A stretch of DNA of 64,000 bases from Anaerophaga thermohalophila DSM 12881 (GCF_000191885.1 NZ_AEWI01000014.1:48084-112083); one strand, 5' to 3'; shown: positions 25,856 through 35,144, counted from the stretch's first letter. The notes: a model not told the origin generated them from the letters alone. Program-made: numbers and translations.

Positions 25856-26830
25856 TCATATTTTTCGGATAGTAGTATAATAAACCAACTCTTCCAACCC
25901 TTCGCGGACATCACTTTCGGGAAAGGTTTTCAAAATGGATAGCGCTTTGTCCCTGTATTCTGTCATTTTTTTTCGGGCATAATCTATGCCTCCGTTCTCT
26001 TTGACAAATTCAACGACGGGTGCAATTTTTTTCCCGTTTTTATGATGTTTTTTTATGGTGCTGAGAATCTGTTTTCTTTTGGCAGGAGATTGTTGCGAGA
26101 GCACGTGGATGAGAGGAAGCGTCATTTTTTTCTCCTTCAGATCATTGCCGGATGGTTTTCCTGCCAGGTTGGTCTTTTCATAATCCAACAGGTCATCCCT
26201 TATCTGGAATGCAATGCCCAGATTCAGTCCGAAGTCATGCATCTTTGACACGTCTTCATCCGTTGCGCCCACCGAATATGCACCGGCAGAAGTGCAGGCA
26301 GCGATAAGAGTAGCTGTCTTTTTTCGGATAATATCATAATAAATATCCTCAGTAATATTTAGTTTTCTTGATTTTTCAATTTGGAGTAGCTCTCCCTCGC
26401 TCATTTCTTTCACTGCTTCCGATACAATTCTGAGTACTTCGGTTTGGTTCTCTTCAAGTGCTTTAATAAGTCCCATGGCAAGATAATAGTCGCCAACCAG
26501 TACGGCAATTTTAGAGCGCCATAAAGCATTGATGGAAAAAAAACCACGCCGCTGATAAGTTTCGTCTACTACGTCGTCATGAATCAATGTGGCATTATGA
26601 AGAAGCTCAATTAATCCGGCTGCAGTATAAGTGCCATCGTTGACTGTTCCATTCAGTTTTGCCGACAGGAAAACCAGCATCGGGCGCATCTGTTTTCCCT
26701 TACGGCGAATCAGGTAATTGGTGATAATGTTGAGCAAAGGGATTTGTGTGTCGAAGTTCTTCTTATAATAGGGCCCGAACTTCTTCATTTCCTTTTCTAT
26801 AGGAAATGTTATTTTGGATGATATCTTCAT
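25856..26830 (-). CDS. Polyprenyl (octaprenyl-type) diphosphate synthase
   Basis: Trans-isoprenyl diphosphate synthase that elongates farnesyl diphosphate for menaquinone side chains. The first Asp-rich motif is LIHDDVVDETYQRRG and the second IRDDLLDYE; KGKQMRPMLVFLSA marks the substrate-binding Lys-Arg. Start at ATG 26830 (324 residues); the TTG at 26866 is rejected as it lacks homology. Chain length cannot be told with certainty. It is monocistronic, with two MITE-like copies upstream. Confidence 0.92.
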   Translation of the reverse strand: MKISSKITFPIEKEMKKFGPYYKKNFDTQIPLLNIITNYLIRRKGKQMRPMLVFLSAKLNGTVNDGTYTAAGLIELLHNATLIHDDVVDETYQRRGFFSINALWRSKIAVLVGDYYLAMGLIKALEENQTEVLRIVSEAVKEMSEGELLQIEKSRKLNITEDIYYDIIRKKTATLIAACTSAGAYSVGATDEDVSKMHDFGLNLGIAFQIRDDLLDYEKTNLAGKPSGNDLKEKKMTLPLIHVLSQQSPAKRKQILSTIKKHHKNGKKIAPVVEFVKENGGIDYARKKMTEYRDKALSILKTFPESDVREGLEELVYYTTIRKI

Positions 26831-26918
26831 TGATATTGGTTTGTTTATCTCTATTTCTCTTTTCAAACCGAAACGGAATGATTGTTCCGGATTTATTTAG
26901 ATTCTGTCCCTCAACTGT

Positions 26919-27059
26919 GAGTGCAGTATAAAAAGCCTTCAAACTGCTGATTTTTACCATTTTTACCCCTGACCCCTAAAGGGAACTGCTAAAAATCAGC
27001 AGTTTGAAAAAGTCCCCTTTAGGGGATTTAGGGGTCAAAAGGCTTTTTAGACTGTACTC
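26919..27059 (+). repeat. MITE-like element, core type B, copy 1, with 6-bp target duplication
   Basis: 141 bp: GAGTGCAGTATAAAAAGCC at the left, GGCTTTTTAGACTGTACTC at the right. AACTGT flanks both ends (26913-26918 and 27060-27065). The core has two nested inverted repeats, CAAACTGCTGATTTTTA and CCCCTAAAGGG/CCCCTTTAGGGG, so transcripts would fold strongly. Confidence 0.85.
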
Positions 27060-27134
27060 AACTGTCAAAAATAACAAATTGATGCGTATTTGTGTTTTAA
27101 CCGCTCTTAAATATCAATGTCATCTATATATTTG

Positions 27135-27157
27135 GATATTTTAAAAATTTAAATATC
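27135..27157 (+). promoter_or_regulatory. AT-rich inverted repeat in the prenyl synthase - ArsR gap
   Basis: GATATTT (27135-27141) and AAATATC (27151-27157) form an inverted repeat with a 9-bp spacer. It is about 330 bp before the ArsR-type regulator gene, with a MITE in between. It may be an operator, or just low-complexity sequence. Confidence 0.2.
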
Positions 27158-27302
27158 TAATAATCAAAATATCTTCATTATATTTGTCTGTTAGTAAAAT
27201 GGTAATTATATCGTTTCCGGCGGTTAAAGATCAGATCATTACTGAATGGCTTTTAGGATATTCAAATGTTCAACGAACGATATGATGTAGAGAAGCAATA
27301 AT

Positions 27303-27446
27303 GAGTGCAGTATAAAAAGCCTTCAAACTGCTGATTTTACCATTTTTATTCCCCTGAGCCCTAAAGGGAAAACTGCTTAAAATCAGCAGTTTGGAAAAGT
27401 CCCCTTTAGGGGATTTAAGGGTCAAAAGGCTTTTTAGACTGCACTC
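27303..27446 (+). repeat. MITE-like element, core type B, copy 2, with 6-bp target duplication
   Basis: 144 bp: GAGTGCAGTATAAAAAGCC to GGCTTTTTAGACTGCACTC. AATAAT is present on both sides (27297-27302 and 27447-27452). Almost identical to copy 1, same orientation, 243 bp away. Confidence 0.88.
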
Positions 27447-27485
27447 AATAATTTACCCCGAAAATTTTGTTGAAAGTTATTGACA

Positions 27486-27800
27486 ATGGAAGTACAAGCA
27501 ATGAAAATTAAAGACCTTGATGCTAAACAGCTCGATCGTGCCGCGAGTATGCTTAAGGCAATTGCGCATCCCATGCGTATCGCTATTTTAAGTCATCTTG
27601 AAGATGGTAAAAAGTTAACTGTCACCGAAATTCACAACTTGTTGAATATTGAGCAAAGTACTACTTCTCATCATTTGGGCATTCTTAAAGATAAAGGTGT
27701 TCTGGCATCTCAACGAGAAGGTAAAAACACTTACTATTTTCTGAAGCACGATAGTTTACGGAATATTGTTGAATGTGTCAGCCGTTGCTCGGTTGACTGA
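27486..27800 (+). CDS. ArsR-type winged-helix regulator
   Basis: A small HTH protein (104 residues from ATG 27486). The MLKAIAHPMRIAILSHLEDG start, the recognition helix region EQSTTSHHLGILKDKGVL and the wing SQREGKNTYYFL match the ArsR/SmtB fold. The ELCVCDL metal site of ArsR/SmtB is absent, so it senses something else or works differently. Its target is unknown. It precedes queD by 32 bp on the same strand, and a MITE copy ends 39 bp before the start, so that element may contain or displace its promoter. Confidence 0.88.
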   Translation: MEVQAMKIKDLDAKQLDRAASMLKAIAHPMRIAILSHLEDGKKLTVTEIHNLLNIEQSTTSHHLGILKDKGVLASQREGKNTYYFLKHDSLRNIVECVSRCSVD

Positions 27801-27832
27801 AATTTTTCTGATATTGTATTGAAGGGCAGATA

Positions 27833-28282
27833 ATGGCGAAGATCAGATTAACGAAAGAGTTCCGTTTCGAAATGAGTCACGCTTTGTGGAATTACGACGG
27901 ATTGTGCAAAAATATTCACGGACACTCTTACATCCTGCAGGTAACAATAATTGGCGAACCCTGTAATGATGAAAATAATCCCAAATACGGAATGGTCATG
28001 GACTTTGGCGATCTGAAGAAGATTGTCGAACAGGAAATCGTTGAAAAAATGGATCATTCTCTTGTTTTGAGTAACCGGGCAGATGCCGCTCAACTATCAC
28101 AGATAACACAGCTCACCGACCGTCTCCACCTCGTTTCTTATCAGCCCACTTGTGAAAACCTCCTGCTTGATTTTGTGCAGAGAATAAAGACACGGCTTCC
28201 CCGTCACATCAAACTTTTTAGTCTGAAACTACACGAGACTTCCAATTCTTTTGCCGAATGGTATGCTTCCGATAATGAGTAG
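27833..28282 (+). CDS. queD: 6-carboxytetrahydropterin synthase
   Basis: Second step of queuosine/preQ1 synthesis: converts dihydroneopterin triphosphate to 6-carboxytetrahydropterin. The T-fold zinc ligands are in MSHAL and HGHSY; the catalytic cysteine is in CKNIHGH, and MDHSLVL plus HETSNSFAEW complete the active site. The 149 residues are somewhat longer than the minimal enzyme because of an insertion around ADAAQLSQ. queA is 8 kb away; queC, queE and queF are not in the window. polA follows after 43 bp. Confidence 0.92.
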   Translation: MAKIRLTKEFRFEMSHALWNYDGLCKNIHGHSYILQVTIIGEPCNDENNPKYGMVMDFGDLKKIVEQEIVEKMDHSLVLSNRADAAQLSQITQLTDRLHLVSYQPTCENLLLDFVQRIKTRLPRHIKLFSLKLHETSNSFAEWYASDNE

Positions 28283-28325
28283 TTGTGCTTTTTTTCTTAA
28301 TTTTCGGGAATAAAGCCGATACATC

Positions 28326-31091
28326 ATGTCTGAAAAAGAAAAAAAACTCTTTCTTCTTGATGCTTATGCGCTGATATTCAGGGCATATTATGCATTTATC
28401 CGAAATCCCCGTGTTAATTCCAAAGGACTTAATACCTCGGCCATTTTTGGGTTTACCAATTCGTTGCTCGAAGTGTTGAACAAGGAAAATCCTTCTCACA
28501 TCGCAGTGGCTTTTGATCCGTCCGGACCGACTTTTCGGAACGAACTTTACGAAGCATATAAAGCCAACAGGGAAGCGACACCGGAAGACATCAAAAAGGC
28601 AGTTCCTTACATCAAGAAAATATTGGAAGCCTTCAATATCAATATTATTCAGGTTGACGGGTATGAGGCGGATGATGTGGTGGGAACCTTATCGCGAAAG
28701 GCTGCAGCCGAAGGCTTTAAAACTTTTATGGTAACCCCTGATAAAGACTATGCGCAGCTCGTTACGGAACACACGCTGATGTACAAACCCAAATCGGCAG
28801 GAAATGAAATTGAAGAATGGGGCATTGACGAAATACGCAAAAAATTTGGTGTCGAAAATCCCGGGCAGGTAATCGATCTCCTCGCACTCTGGGGCGATAG
28901 TGCCGACAACATTCCTGGATGTCCCGGCATTGGTGAAAAAAGAGCGAAGGATATTATCAGCAAATATGGCTCTATTGAAAATGTTTATGCCCATATCGAT
29001 GATTTTTCCGGTAAACAGAAGGAGAATCTCATCAAGTATAAAGATCAGGTCGAGCTGTCCAAAAAACTGGTAACCATTAATATCAATGTCCCGATTGAAT
29101 TCGATGAAAAATTATTCCTGCATGGTAGTCCCGATCTTGAAAAACTTCAACCTGTTTTTGAAGAGCTGGAGTTTAAAACACTGTGGGAGAAAATTGCAGG
29201 AAAACCAGGAAATTCGGCCACTCAGGGCTCTCTTTTCGGGGATGAAGAAGCGACAGACATTCCTTCGCGATCATCGAAAAAAACAATTAATGAAACAAGC
29301 CATCAATATTATCTGGTTGAATCGCAGCAGGCACTTGATGCATTGGCAGCCGACCTGAGCGTGCAAAGCGAGTTCTGTATTGATACGGAAACCTCGGCCA
29401 TTGATGTCTGGAAAAATGAACTCGTCGGTTTGTCTTTTAGCTTTAAGAAAGGGGAAGCCTACTATGTTCCTGTTCCTAAAGACAAAAAAGAAGCACAAAA
29501 CATTGTGGGCAGATTTGCAAGTGTGCTTCAGGATAAAAAGATTCTAAAGATCGGGCAAAATCTCAAATACGATTACCTGATGCTGAAACGTTACGGCACT
29601 GATATAAAGGGACCCTTTTTCGATACAATGGTTGCTCATCACCTGGTTCAGCCCGGACTGAAGCACAATATGGATTTTTTGGCTGAAACGTATCTGAATT
29701 ATACACCGGTTTCGATTGAAGAACTCATCGGTGCCAAAGGAAAAAACCAGGGCAGTATGATCAACGTCGATAAAAAAATCGTGGCCGAATATGCCGGAGA
29801 AGACGCCGATATTACTTTCCAGCTTAAAGAGCCACTCCTGAAAGAACTTCAGAAATATAATATGACCTCTCTTTTTCAGGATATCGAAATGCCGTTACTG
29901 AAAGTATTGGCGGAAATGGAATATACGGGTGTTTGCCTGGATACCGGTGCCCTGAAGGAGTATGCCAAAAAGCTACAAAAGCGTATCCGGGAATTGGAAG
30001 CGCAGATAGAACGTGAAGCAGGCACCGAATTTAATGTTTCAAGCCCGAAACAAGTGGGAGAAGTGCTGTTTGAAAAAATGAAAATCGACGATAAAGCCAA
30101 AAAAACCAAATCGGGACAGTACAGCACCAACGAAGAAATATTGCAGAAACTTCGCGACCGCCATCCCATCGTTGAGCATATTCTTGAATATCGAGGCCTT
30201 AAAAAATTATTAAACACTTATGTAGAGGCATTACCTAAATTAATAAATAAAGAAACGGGAAGATTGCACACTTCTTTTAACCAGGCAGTAGTGGTCACCG
30301 GCAGACTGAGTAGCTCCAATCCTAATTTGCAGAACATACCCATCCGTGAAGAAGAAGGACGCGAGATGCGCAAAGCTTTCGTGGTTTCGGACGATGATCA
30401 TCTTTTCCTGAGTGCCGATTATTCTCAGGTGGAGCTACGTCTGATGGCTCATCTGAGTGAAGACAAAAACCTCCTGGAAGCCTTCAACAGAGGGGAAGAT
30501 ATCCATGCAGCCACCGCGGCCAAAATTTTCAAAGTAGAAGTTGATAAAGTCACCCCGGATATGCGGAGAAAGGCAAAAACAGCAAATTTCGGCATTATCT
30601 ATGGAATTTCGGCTTTCGGACTTTCCGAACGATTAAATATTCCACGTGGTGAGGCAAAAGAAATCATTGATGAATATTTTCAGAATTTTCCCGGAGTCAG
30701 GCAATATATCGATCGTGCCATCAAGCAGGCGCGCGAAAAAGGTTATGTGGAAACCATGTTTGGACGCCGTCGCTATTTGCCCGACATCAATAGCCGCAAC
30801 AGTGTTGTTCGGGGAGTTGCCGAACGAAATGCTATTAATGCGCCCATTCAGGGAGCTGCTGCCGATATCATTAAAAAAGCCATGGTTGCAGTGGACAGGG
30901 CTTTTGAACAGGAAAACCTGAAAAGCAAAATGGTACTTCAGGTTCATGACGAATTGAACTTTGAAGTTTTAAAATCTGAAGCCGATACTGTAAAGCAAAT
31001 TGTTAAAAAAGAAATGGAATCGGCCGTTTCACTTAAAGTACCGCTTGAGGTGGATATGGGAATCGGGAAAAACTGGCTTGAGGCTCATTAG
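28326..31091 (+). CDS. polA: DNA polymerase I
   Basis: Repair and Okazaki-fragment maturation polymerase. In 921 residues: N-terminal 5'-3' nuclease (LFLLDAYALIFRAYYAF, GYEADDVVGTLSRKA), an apparently active 3'-5' exonuclease (CIDTETSAID and YAGEDADIT carry the metal-binding acidic residues), then the polymerase with motif A DYSQVELRLMAHLSED, motif B RRKAKTANFGIIYG and motif C VHDELNFEV. All three activities look intact. It is transcribed alone or with queD. Confidence 0.98.
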   Translation: MSEKEKKLFLLDAYALIFRAYYAFIRNPRVNSKGLNTSAIFGFTNSLLEVLNKENPSHIAVAFDPSGPTFRNELYEAYKANREATPEDIKKAVPYIKKILEAFNINIIQVDGYEADDVVGTLSRKAAAEGFKTFMVTPDKDYAQLVTEHTLMYKPKSAGNEIEEWGIDEIRKKFGVENPGQVIDLLALWGDSADNIPGCPGIGEKRAKDIISKYGSIENVYAHIDDFSGKQKENLIKYKDQVELSKKLVTININVPIEFDEKLFLHGSPDLEKLQPVFEELEFKTLWEKIAGKPGNSATQGSLFGDEEATDIPSRSSKKTINETSHQYYLVESQQALDALAADLSVQSEFCIDTETSAIDVWKNELVGLSFSFKKGEAYYVPVPKDKKEAQNIVGRFASVLQDKKILKIGQNLKYDYLMLKRYGTDIKGPFFDTMVAHHLVQPGLKHNMDFLAETYLNYTPVSIEELIGAKGKNQGSMINVDKKIVAEYAGEDADITFQLKEPLLKELQKYNMTSLFQDIEMPLLKVLAEMEYTGVCLDTGALKEYAKKLQKRIRELEAQIEREAGTEFNVSSPKQVGEVLFEKMKIDDKAKKTKSGQYSTNEEILQKLRDRHPIVEHILEYRGLKKLLNTYVEALPKLINKETGRLHTSFNQAVVVTGRLSSSNPNLQNIPIREEEGREMRKAFVVSDDDHLFLSADYSQVELRLMAHLSEDKNLLEAFNRGEDIHAATAAKIFKVEVDKVTPDMRRKAKTANFGIIYGISAFGLSERLNIPRGEAKEIIDEYFQNFPGVRQYIDRAIKQAREKGYVETMFGRRRYLPDINSRNSVVRGVAERNAINAPIQGAAADIIKKAMVAVDRAFEQENLKSKMVLQVHDELNFEVLKSEADTVKQIVKKEMESAVSLKVPLEVDMGIGKNWLEAH

Positions 31092-31550
31092 CTGTTTAAT
31101 GAAATGGTCTATGTCCATAAGCCCGAGAAAATTTTCACTAACTTGTTCCGGCTATAAAAAAGTCGGGAGTTGTAACAAATCATGTGTTTGTTCACACAGT
31201 GCCGGTTGCAAGACTCGCGAAGCCCGCAAAAACGGTGTTTACTTTCATCCGTATAAAATTAGTCTAAGTGATTGAAATGATGCAACCTATCATGCTTTAA
31301 TTGATGATAGATTCTTCGCTCCGCTCAGAATGACAAACTGTCTAATGTCATTCTGAGGAGGTAACGACGAAGAATCTTGTTCCATGCCTCTGGTTTCTTT
31401 GATGATTACAGGTTAGATGGTATTTATACATATTTTTGCATGGGAGTTCCATCAGGCCAATGACTTAGACTAATTTTATACTGATGAATATTTTGGTGGC
31501 TGGAGTAACTCACCAAATGGGTACTTTTTGAACAGATACTAACCACTTTT
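31092..31550. other. Gene-free gap between polA and the radical SAM gene
   Basis: 459 bp between convergent genes. 31244-31487 is an inverted composite modular repeat with hairpin. The remainder shows nothing recognisable. The module end at 31485 contains an ATG that opens only a 15-codon frame, so it is probably not a gene. Confidence 0.55.
31244..31487 (-). repeat. Composite modular repeat (copy 3), inverted, with outer module on both sides
   Basis: From left: TTCATCCGTATAAAATTAGTC, TGATGCAACCTATCATGCTT, hairpin 31309-31377 (AGATTCTTCGCTCCGCTCAG to GAGGTAACGACGAAGAATCT), linker TGGTTTCTTTGATGATTAC, then TTGCATGGGAGTTCCATCAG and ACTTAGACTAATTTTATACT. The outer module is therefore at both ends in opposite directions. 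Confidence 0.75.
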
Positions 31551-32483
31551 CTATGCAATCCTGTAAAAGATTCCCCGTTCTCCTATTTCGGTTGTAATTT
31601 TGCCGTTGGCATGTAAAACATCCAGGTATTTATTAATTTCATTAACATGTAATCCCAAAATGTATCGAAGATCATCAATGGTGCAGGGACGCCGTGCAAT
31701 GGTTTCAAGAATGGCGTATTCGGTGTCGTTGCGGTAAGCTTTGGATTCTTGCCTTGTGGTGGTAGCTGCGACAACTTCAACATTTTTCGGCCCCAGTTTT
31801 TTCCGGATATTCTCCAGTTCTTCCCTTGATGCGGCTCTTAAACCCTCTATGGCTCCGGGGCGATCCAGCGTGTTTAGTTGAATACGGTGAGGCTGAATTT
31901 TATCAATCGCCTTTTTCAGTGCTTCAAGTTCTTCTGTGTTATCATTGTAGTCGGGGAGGATAAATATTTCGAGCCATATTTCGCCTTTAAACTCCTTTCG
32001 AAATTGGATGAGGCCGTTAATATGGTCATCAACCGACAAATGTTTTTCAGGACGGTTCAGCTTTTTAAAGGTACTGTTGGTTGCTGCATCCAGAGAGGGT
32101 AGCACAACATCGGCATTCATTAGTTCTTCTCTCACCTTCTTGTCTGAAAAGAGGGTCCCGTTGGTCAGCACAGCGACTTTTAAATCGGGATAATTTTCTT
32201 TGATGAATTTGAGAACATCTCCTATTCTTGAATTGAGCGTTGGTTCTCCATAGCCCGAAAAGGTAATAAAATCCGGAGCAGGCTGATTCTCAAGATAGGA
32301 CGTCAGCTCATTTATCACTTTCTGATAAGGGACGTATTCCATTCGTTCAGTTGTCAGCTTAGTAGTAAGCCCTACTTCGCAATAAACACAATCGAGTGAA
32401 CAGATTTTTCGGGGAACCAGATCGATGCCCAGCGACATCCCCAATCGTCTTGAAGGAACCGGGCCAAAAATGAATTTATACAT
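31551..32483 (-). CDS. Radical SAM protein with C-terminal winged helix (COG0731-like)
   Basis: Starts YKFIFGPVPSRRLGMSLGIDL, a stretch typical of this family, then CSLDCVYC for the 4Fe-4S cluster and TFSGYGEPTLN for SAM binding. Residues about 240-310 resemble a winged-helix domain (ILETIARRPCTIDDLRYILG). The reaction is unknown; the family is often annotated Fe-S oxidoreductase. It stands alone; the upstream region toward ftsX is 306 bp. Family call good, function open. Confidence 0.85.
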   Translation of the reverse strand: MYKFIFGPVPSRRLGMSLGIDLVPRKICSLDCVYCEVGLTTKLTTERMEYVPYQKVINELTSYLENQPAPDFITFSGYGEPTLNSRIGDVLKFIKENYPDLKVAVLTNGTLFSDKKVREELMNADVVLPSLDAATNSTFKKLNRPEKHLSVDDHINGLIQFRKEFKGEIWLEIFILPDYNDNTEELEALKKAIDKIQPHRIQLNTLDRPGAIEGLRAASREELENIRKKLGPKNVEVVAATTTRQESKAYRNDTEYAILETIARRPCTIDDLRYILGLHVNEINKYLDVLHANGKITTEIGERGIFYRIA

Positions 32484-32751
32484 AATTCTTTGGGCTGTTT
32501 TATGAATTTATGTGCTAAGGAAGTGACATCAATATTTTCTCAAAGTTATAACTCTTGTTTAGAAATTGTACAAACAAGTATGGTTTTAACATATTTTTTT
32601 GTCAGCCTGTCGGGGACGAATAGGGGTTTGCATTAATGCGCTGTGTCGATACTATGTCATATTTCTGCGTGTCGGTAACTTTTATCACATCTAAAAATCT
32701 GACGATTTGTTAATTCCCGGTCATTTTTAACGGGTTGGTGCTTATTTCTGT

Positions 32752-32759
32752 TATATTTG
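32752..32759 (+). promoter_or_regulatory. Possible -7 box of ftsX
   Basis: TATATTTG matches TAnnTTTG, 30 bp before the ftsX ATG at 32790. A TTG start at 32757 would lie inside this box, which supports the ATG start. No clear -33 TTTG. Confidence 0.45.
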
Positions 32760-32789
32760 CATTCTGTTAGGGAAAATGTTTTAAACCCC

Positions 32790-33659
32790 ATGAGCAATAC
32801 TGCCGCCAAACGAAAACTTAGAAGTTCCTATGTAACAACCGTGATAAGTATATCACTGGTACTTTTTCTTTTGGGTATTATCGGGCTTCTGATCCTGAAC
32901 GCTCAACGGCTGTCAACTTATGTAAAAGAAAACCTGGGATTTACCATTTTGGTGAACGACAATTCCCGCGAAGCAGAAGTTCAGAGGCTTCAAAAAATTC
33001 TGAATGCATCATCCTATGTTCGCGAAGCTGTTTATGTGAGTAAAGAAGAAGCTGCTGCCATCATGAAAGATGAACTGGGGGAAGACTTTGTCGATTTTCT
33101 GGGATATAACCCGCTGTTATCAAGCATCGAAGTTAAGGTTTTTGCCGAATATGCCAATCCTGACAGCATGGCGGTTATTGAAAATCAGATTTTGAACTTT
33201 CCACAGGTAAAAGAGGTTTATTATCAGAAGAATCTGCTTCATGCGGTCAACGAAAATATTGAGAAAATAGCCATCATACTGGGTGGGTTTGCCATCCTGC
33301 TGTTGGTTATAGCCATTGCTTTAATTAATAACACCATACGATTATCGGTCTATTCCAGGCGTTTTTTAATCAAAACCATGCAGTTGGTTGGAGCGACACG
33401 GGGCTTTATCCGGCGCCCCTTCCTGGTAAAGGGCATATTGCATGGTTTGGCCGGTGCTACCGTGGCCATTGTTTTGCTTTCGGCGCTTATTTACGGCCTC
33501 ACTAATGAAATGGAAGGGATGATTGGTTTCGACAACTTTTGGTTGGTTGGAACTCTTTTTGCCATTGTGATAGTTTTAGGGATATTAATTACACTGGTTT
33601 CCACTTTTTTTGCCGTAAACAAATATTTACGACTGAAGGCTGAAGATTTGTATTTTTGA
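32790..33659 (+). CDS. ftsX: Cell division ABC transporter permease FtsX
   Basis: Inner-membrane protein that with the ATPase FtsE activates cell-wall hydrolases at division, commonly through EnvC. The 289 residues show a short cytoplasmic head, one membrane span (VTTVISISLVLFLLGIIGLL), an extracytoplasmic domain of about 100 residues, and three spans near the end including KTMQLVGATRGFIRRPFL. ftsE is not adjacent. An EnvC-like partner is encoded at 13.5 kb. The next gene is DUF3098, an order I recognise from Bacteroidota. Confidence 0.93.
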   Translation: MSNTAAKRKLRSSYVTTVISISLVLFLLGIIGLLILNAQRLSTYVKENLGFTILVNDNSREAEVQRLQKILNASSYVREAVYVSKEEAAAIMKDELGEDFVDFLGYNPLLSSIEVKVFAEYANPDSMAVIENQILNFPQVKEVYYQKNLLHAVNENIEKIAIILGGFAILLLVIAIALINNTIRLSVYSRRFLIKTMQLVGATRGFIRRPFLVKGILHGLAGATVAIVLLSALIYGLTNEMEGMIGFDNFWLVGTLFAIVIVLGILITLVSTFFAVNKYLRLKAEDLYF

Positions 33660-33682
33660 GCCTGCAAAAAATGTGATTGGCG

Positions 33683-33702
33683 AAAAGAGACTTTTAGGAA
33701 TT
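33683..33702 (+). repeat. Short repeat AAAAGAGACTTTTAGGA, copy 2
   Basis: AAAAGAGACTTTTAGGA is followed by ATTAAAAAG, within the ftsX to DUF3098 gap. Lies in the leader of the DUF3098 gene. Confidence 0.4.
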
Positions 33703-33717
33703 AAAAAGAAAGGTAAT

Positions 33718-33993
33718 ATGCCAAAAAAAATGACAGAAAAGAAATCGGAGATGGCGCTTGAAAAACAGAATTACCGGTTACTCGCCATCGCATTCATCAT
33801 TGTCGTCATTGGCTTTGTGTTAATGACCGGCAGTAGTAATGAAGACCCGCAGATTTTTAACGAAGACATTTACAGCTTCCGGCGTATTACCCTTGCGCCT
33901 CTTGTTGTCTTATTCGGCTTTCTGTTCGGTATTTATGCCATAATGAAGAAACCCGCCGATACCAAAAAAGGCAAGAAGCAGGGGAAAGAATAA
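33718..33993 (+). CDS. DUF3098 family small membrane protein
   Basis: 91 residues from ATG 33718. There are two hydrophobic segments, LLAIAFIIVVIGFVLMTG and LAPLVVLFGFLFGIYAIM, joined by a loop with DPQIFNEDIYSFRRI. Basic, lysine-rich ends at both termini. The family is common in Bacteroidota beside ftsX; function unknown. The GTG start at 33673 is less likely because the extra residues are not family-like. A hairpin terminator follows about 100 bp on. Confidence 0.85.
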   Translation: MPKKMTEKKSEMALEKQNYRLLAIAFIIVVIGFVLMTGSSNEDPQIFNEDIYSFRRITLAPLVVLFGFLFGIYAIMKKPADTKKGKKQGKE

Positions 33994-34340
33994 CTTTTTA
34001 AATTACCTGAGGCTATAGCAGAACCTGTTTTTCATGTCTGATTCCGGTTTACCCGCAAAATTTTAAATAAATCAGGTTAAGCACCATTCAACTATGTCTG
34101 CCTTTTTTATCGGGGCGGACATTTTTAACGTTAAATAGTATCTGTTCATAAAGTACCATTTGGTGCGTTACGCTTGTCGCCAAAATACTCATCCCCAAGT
34201 TGCTTTTGTAAGTTTTTTTAATAACAACCCAATAAAAAGTTCATTCGGGACACCGTTTTTGGCGGCCGTGCAGGCATTGCAACCAGCACTTTCTGAACAT
34301 ACACCAAACAGGAATATTTATTTGGCATATAATAAATTAG
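33994..34340. other. Gap between DUF3098 and uppP
   Basis: 347 bp with the terminator near the middle. The right half is unremarkable; a short open frame at 34160-34354 has no family signal and overlaps uppP. Confidence 0.5.
34094..34126 (+). terminator. Rho-independent terminator after DUF3098
   Basis: ATGTCTGCC pairs with GGCGGACAT (one G-T pair) around an 11-base T-rich loop, followed by TTTT. It is 100 bp after the ftsX-DUF3098 unit. Confidence 0.6.
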
Positions 34341-35144
34341 ATGGATTGGTTTGAAGCTTTAATATTAGGATTGATTCAGGGATTGACTGAATTTTTGCCG
34401 GTGAGCAGCAGCGGTCATCTTGAAATCGGGAAACATCTATTTGGAATTGATTCCCCGGACAGTTTGCGTTTTACTGTTGTTGTTCACGGAGCTACCGTTT
34501 TGAGTACACTGGTGGTTTTCAGGCAGGATATTGTTTCGCTTCTTCTCGGGCTCTCGCGTTTTCGGTGGAATGCGGAAACACAATATATTGCAAAAATCGC
34601 TGTTTCAATGATACCCATTGCTATTGTCGGGTTGTTTTTTAAGGATTATGTGGAAGAGATTTTCGATGGTGACAATATGTTGCTCGTGGTTGGACTGATG
34701 TTGTTGATAACCGCAACGTTACTGGCTTTTACTTATTTCCGCAAATCGGGGGAGCGCGATATAGGTTTCTGGGATGCTTTAGTGATTGGTGTTGCTCAAA
34801 CCATAGCTGTGCTTCCGGGAATTTCGCGCTCAGGGGCAACCATTGCAACCGGTTTATTAATCGGGAACAAACGTACCGAAGTGGCACGTTTTTCGTTCCT
34901 TATGGTATTGGTGCCGATTTTGGGCGAAAATATTCTCTCGTTGTTGAAAGCGGATGTTTCTCAAGCTTCTGTTGATGGAGCTATTGGCCCATGGTTTCTT
35001 CTGACAGGATTTTTGGCTGCTTTTATCAGCGGGTTGCTGGCCTGCCGGTGGATGATAGAGATTGTCAAAAAAGGCCGGTTGATCTATTTTGCCATCTATT
35101 GTGCCATTGTTGCAGGTTTGGCAATCGGGGCCTATTTGTGGTAA
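34341..35144 (+). CDS. uppP: Undecaprenyl-diphosphatase UppP (BacA)
   Basis: Recycles undecaprenyl pyrophosphate to the phosphate carrier for peptidoglycan and glycan synthesis; overexpression gives bacitracin resistance. The 267-residue membrane protein has the two catalytic regions [17 protein letters not shown] and [17 protein letters not shown] and about eight spans. It precedes truB and queA on the same strand. Its context with a flippase and PBP1C elsewhere fits general envelope biosynthesis. Confidence 0.95.
   Translation: MDWFEALILGLIQGLTEFLPVSSSGHLEIGKHLFGIDSPDSLRFTVVVHGATVLSTLVVFRQDIVSLLLGLSRFRWNAETQYIAKIAVSMIPIAIVGLFFKDYVEEIFDGDNMLLVVGLMLLITATLLAFTYFRKSGERDIGFWDALVIGVAQTIAVLPGISRSGATIATGLLIGNKRTEVARFSFLMVLVPILGENILSLLKADVSQASVDGAIGPWFLLTGFLAAFISGLLACRWMIEIVKKGRLIYFAIYCAIVAGLAIGAYLW

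Noticed and set aside
30638..30653. TATTCCACGTGGTGAG in polA as a parS site
   Set aside because: Five mismatches to the palindrome; only the central CCACGTGG is shared.
31485..31532. Small ORF from the repeat-module ATG after polA (15 codons)
   Set aside because: Very short, no family signal, and lies at the end of a repeat between convergent genes.
34160..34354. 64-residue ORF before uppP
   Set aside because: Overlaps the uppP start, no recognisable features, composition not gene-like.
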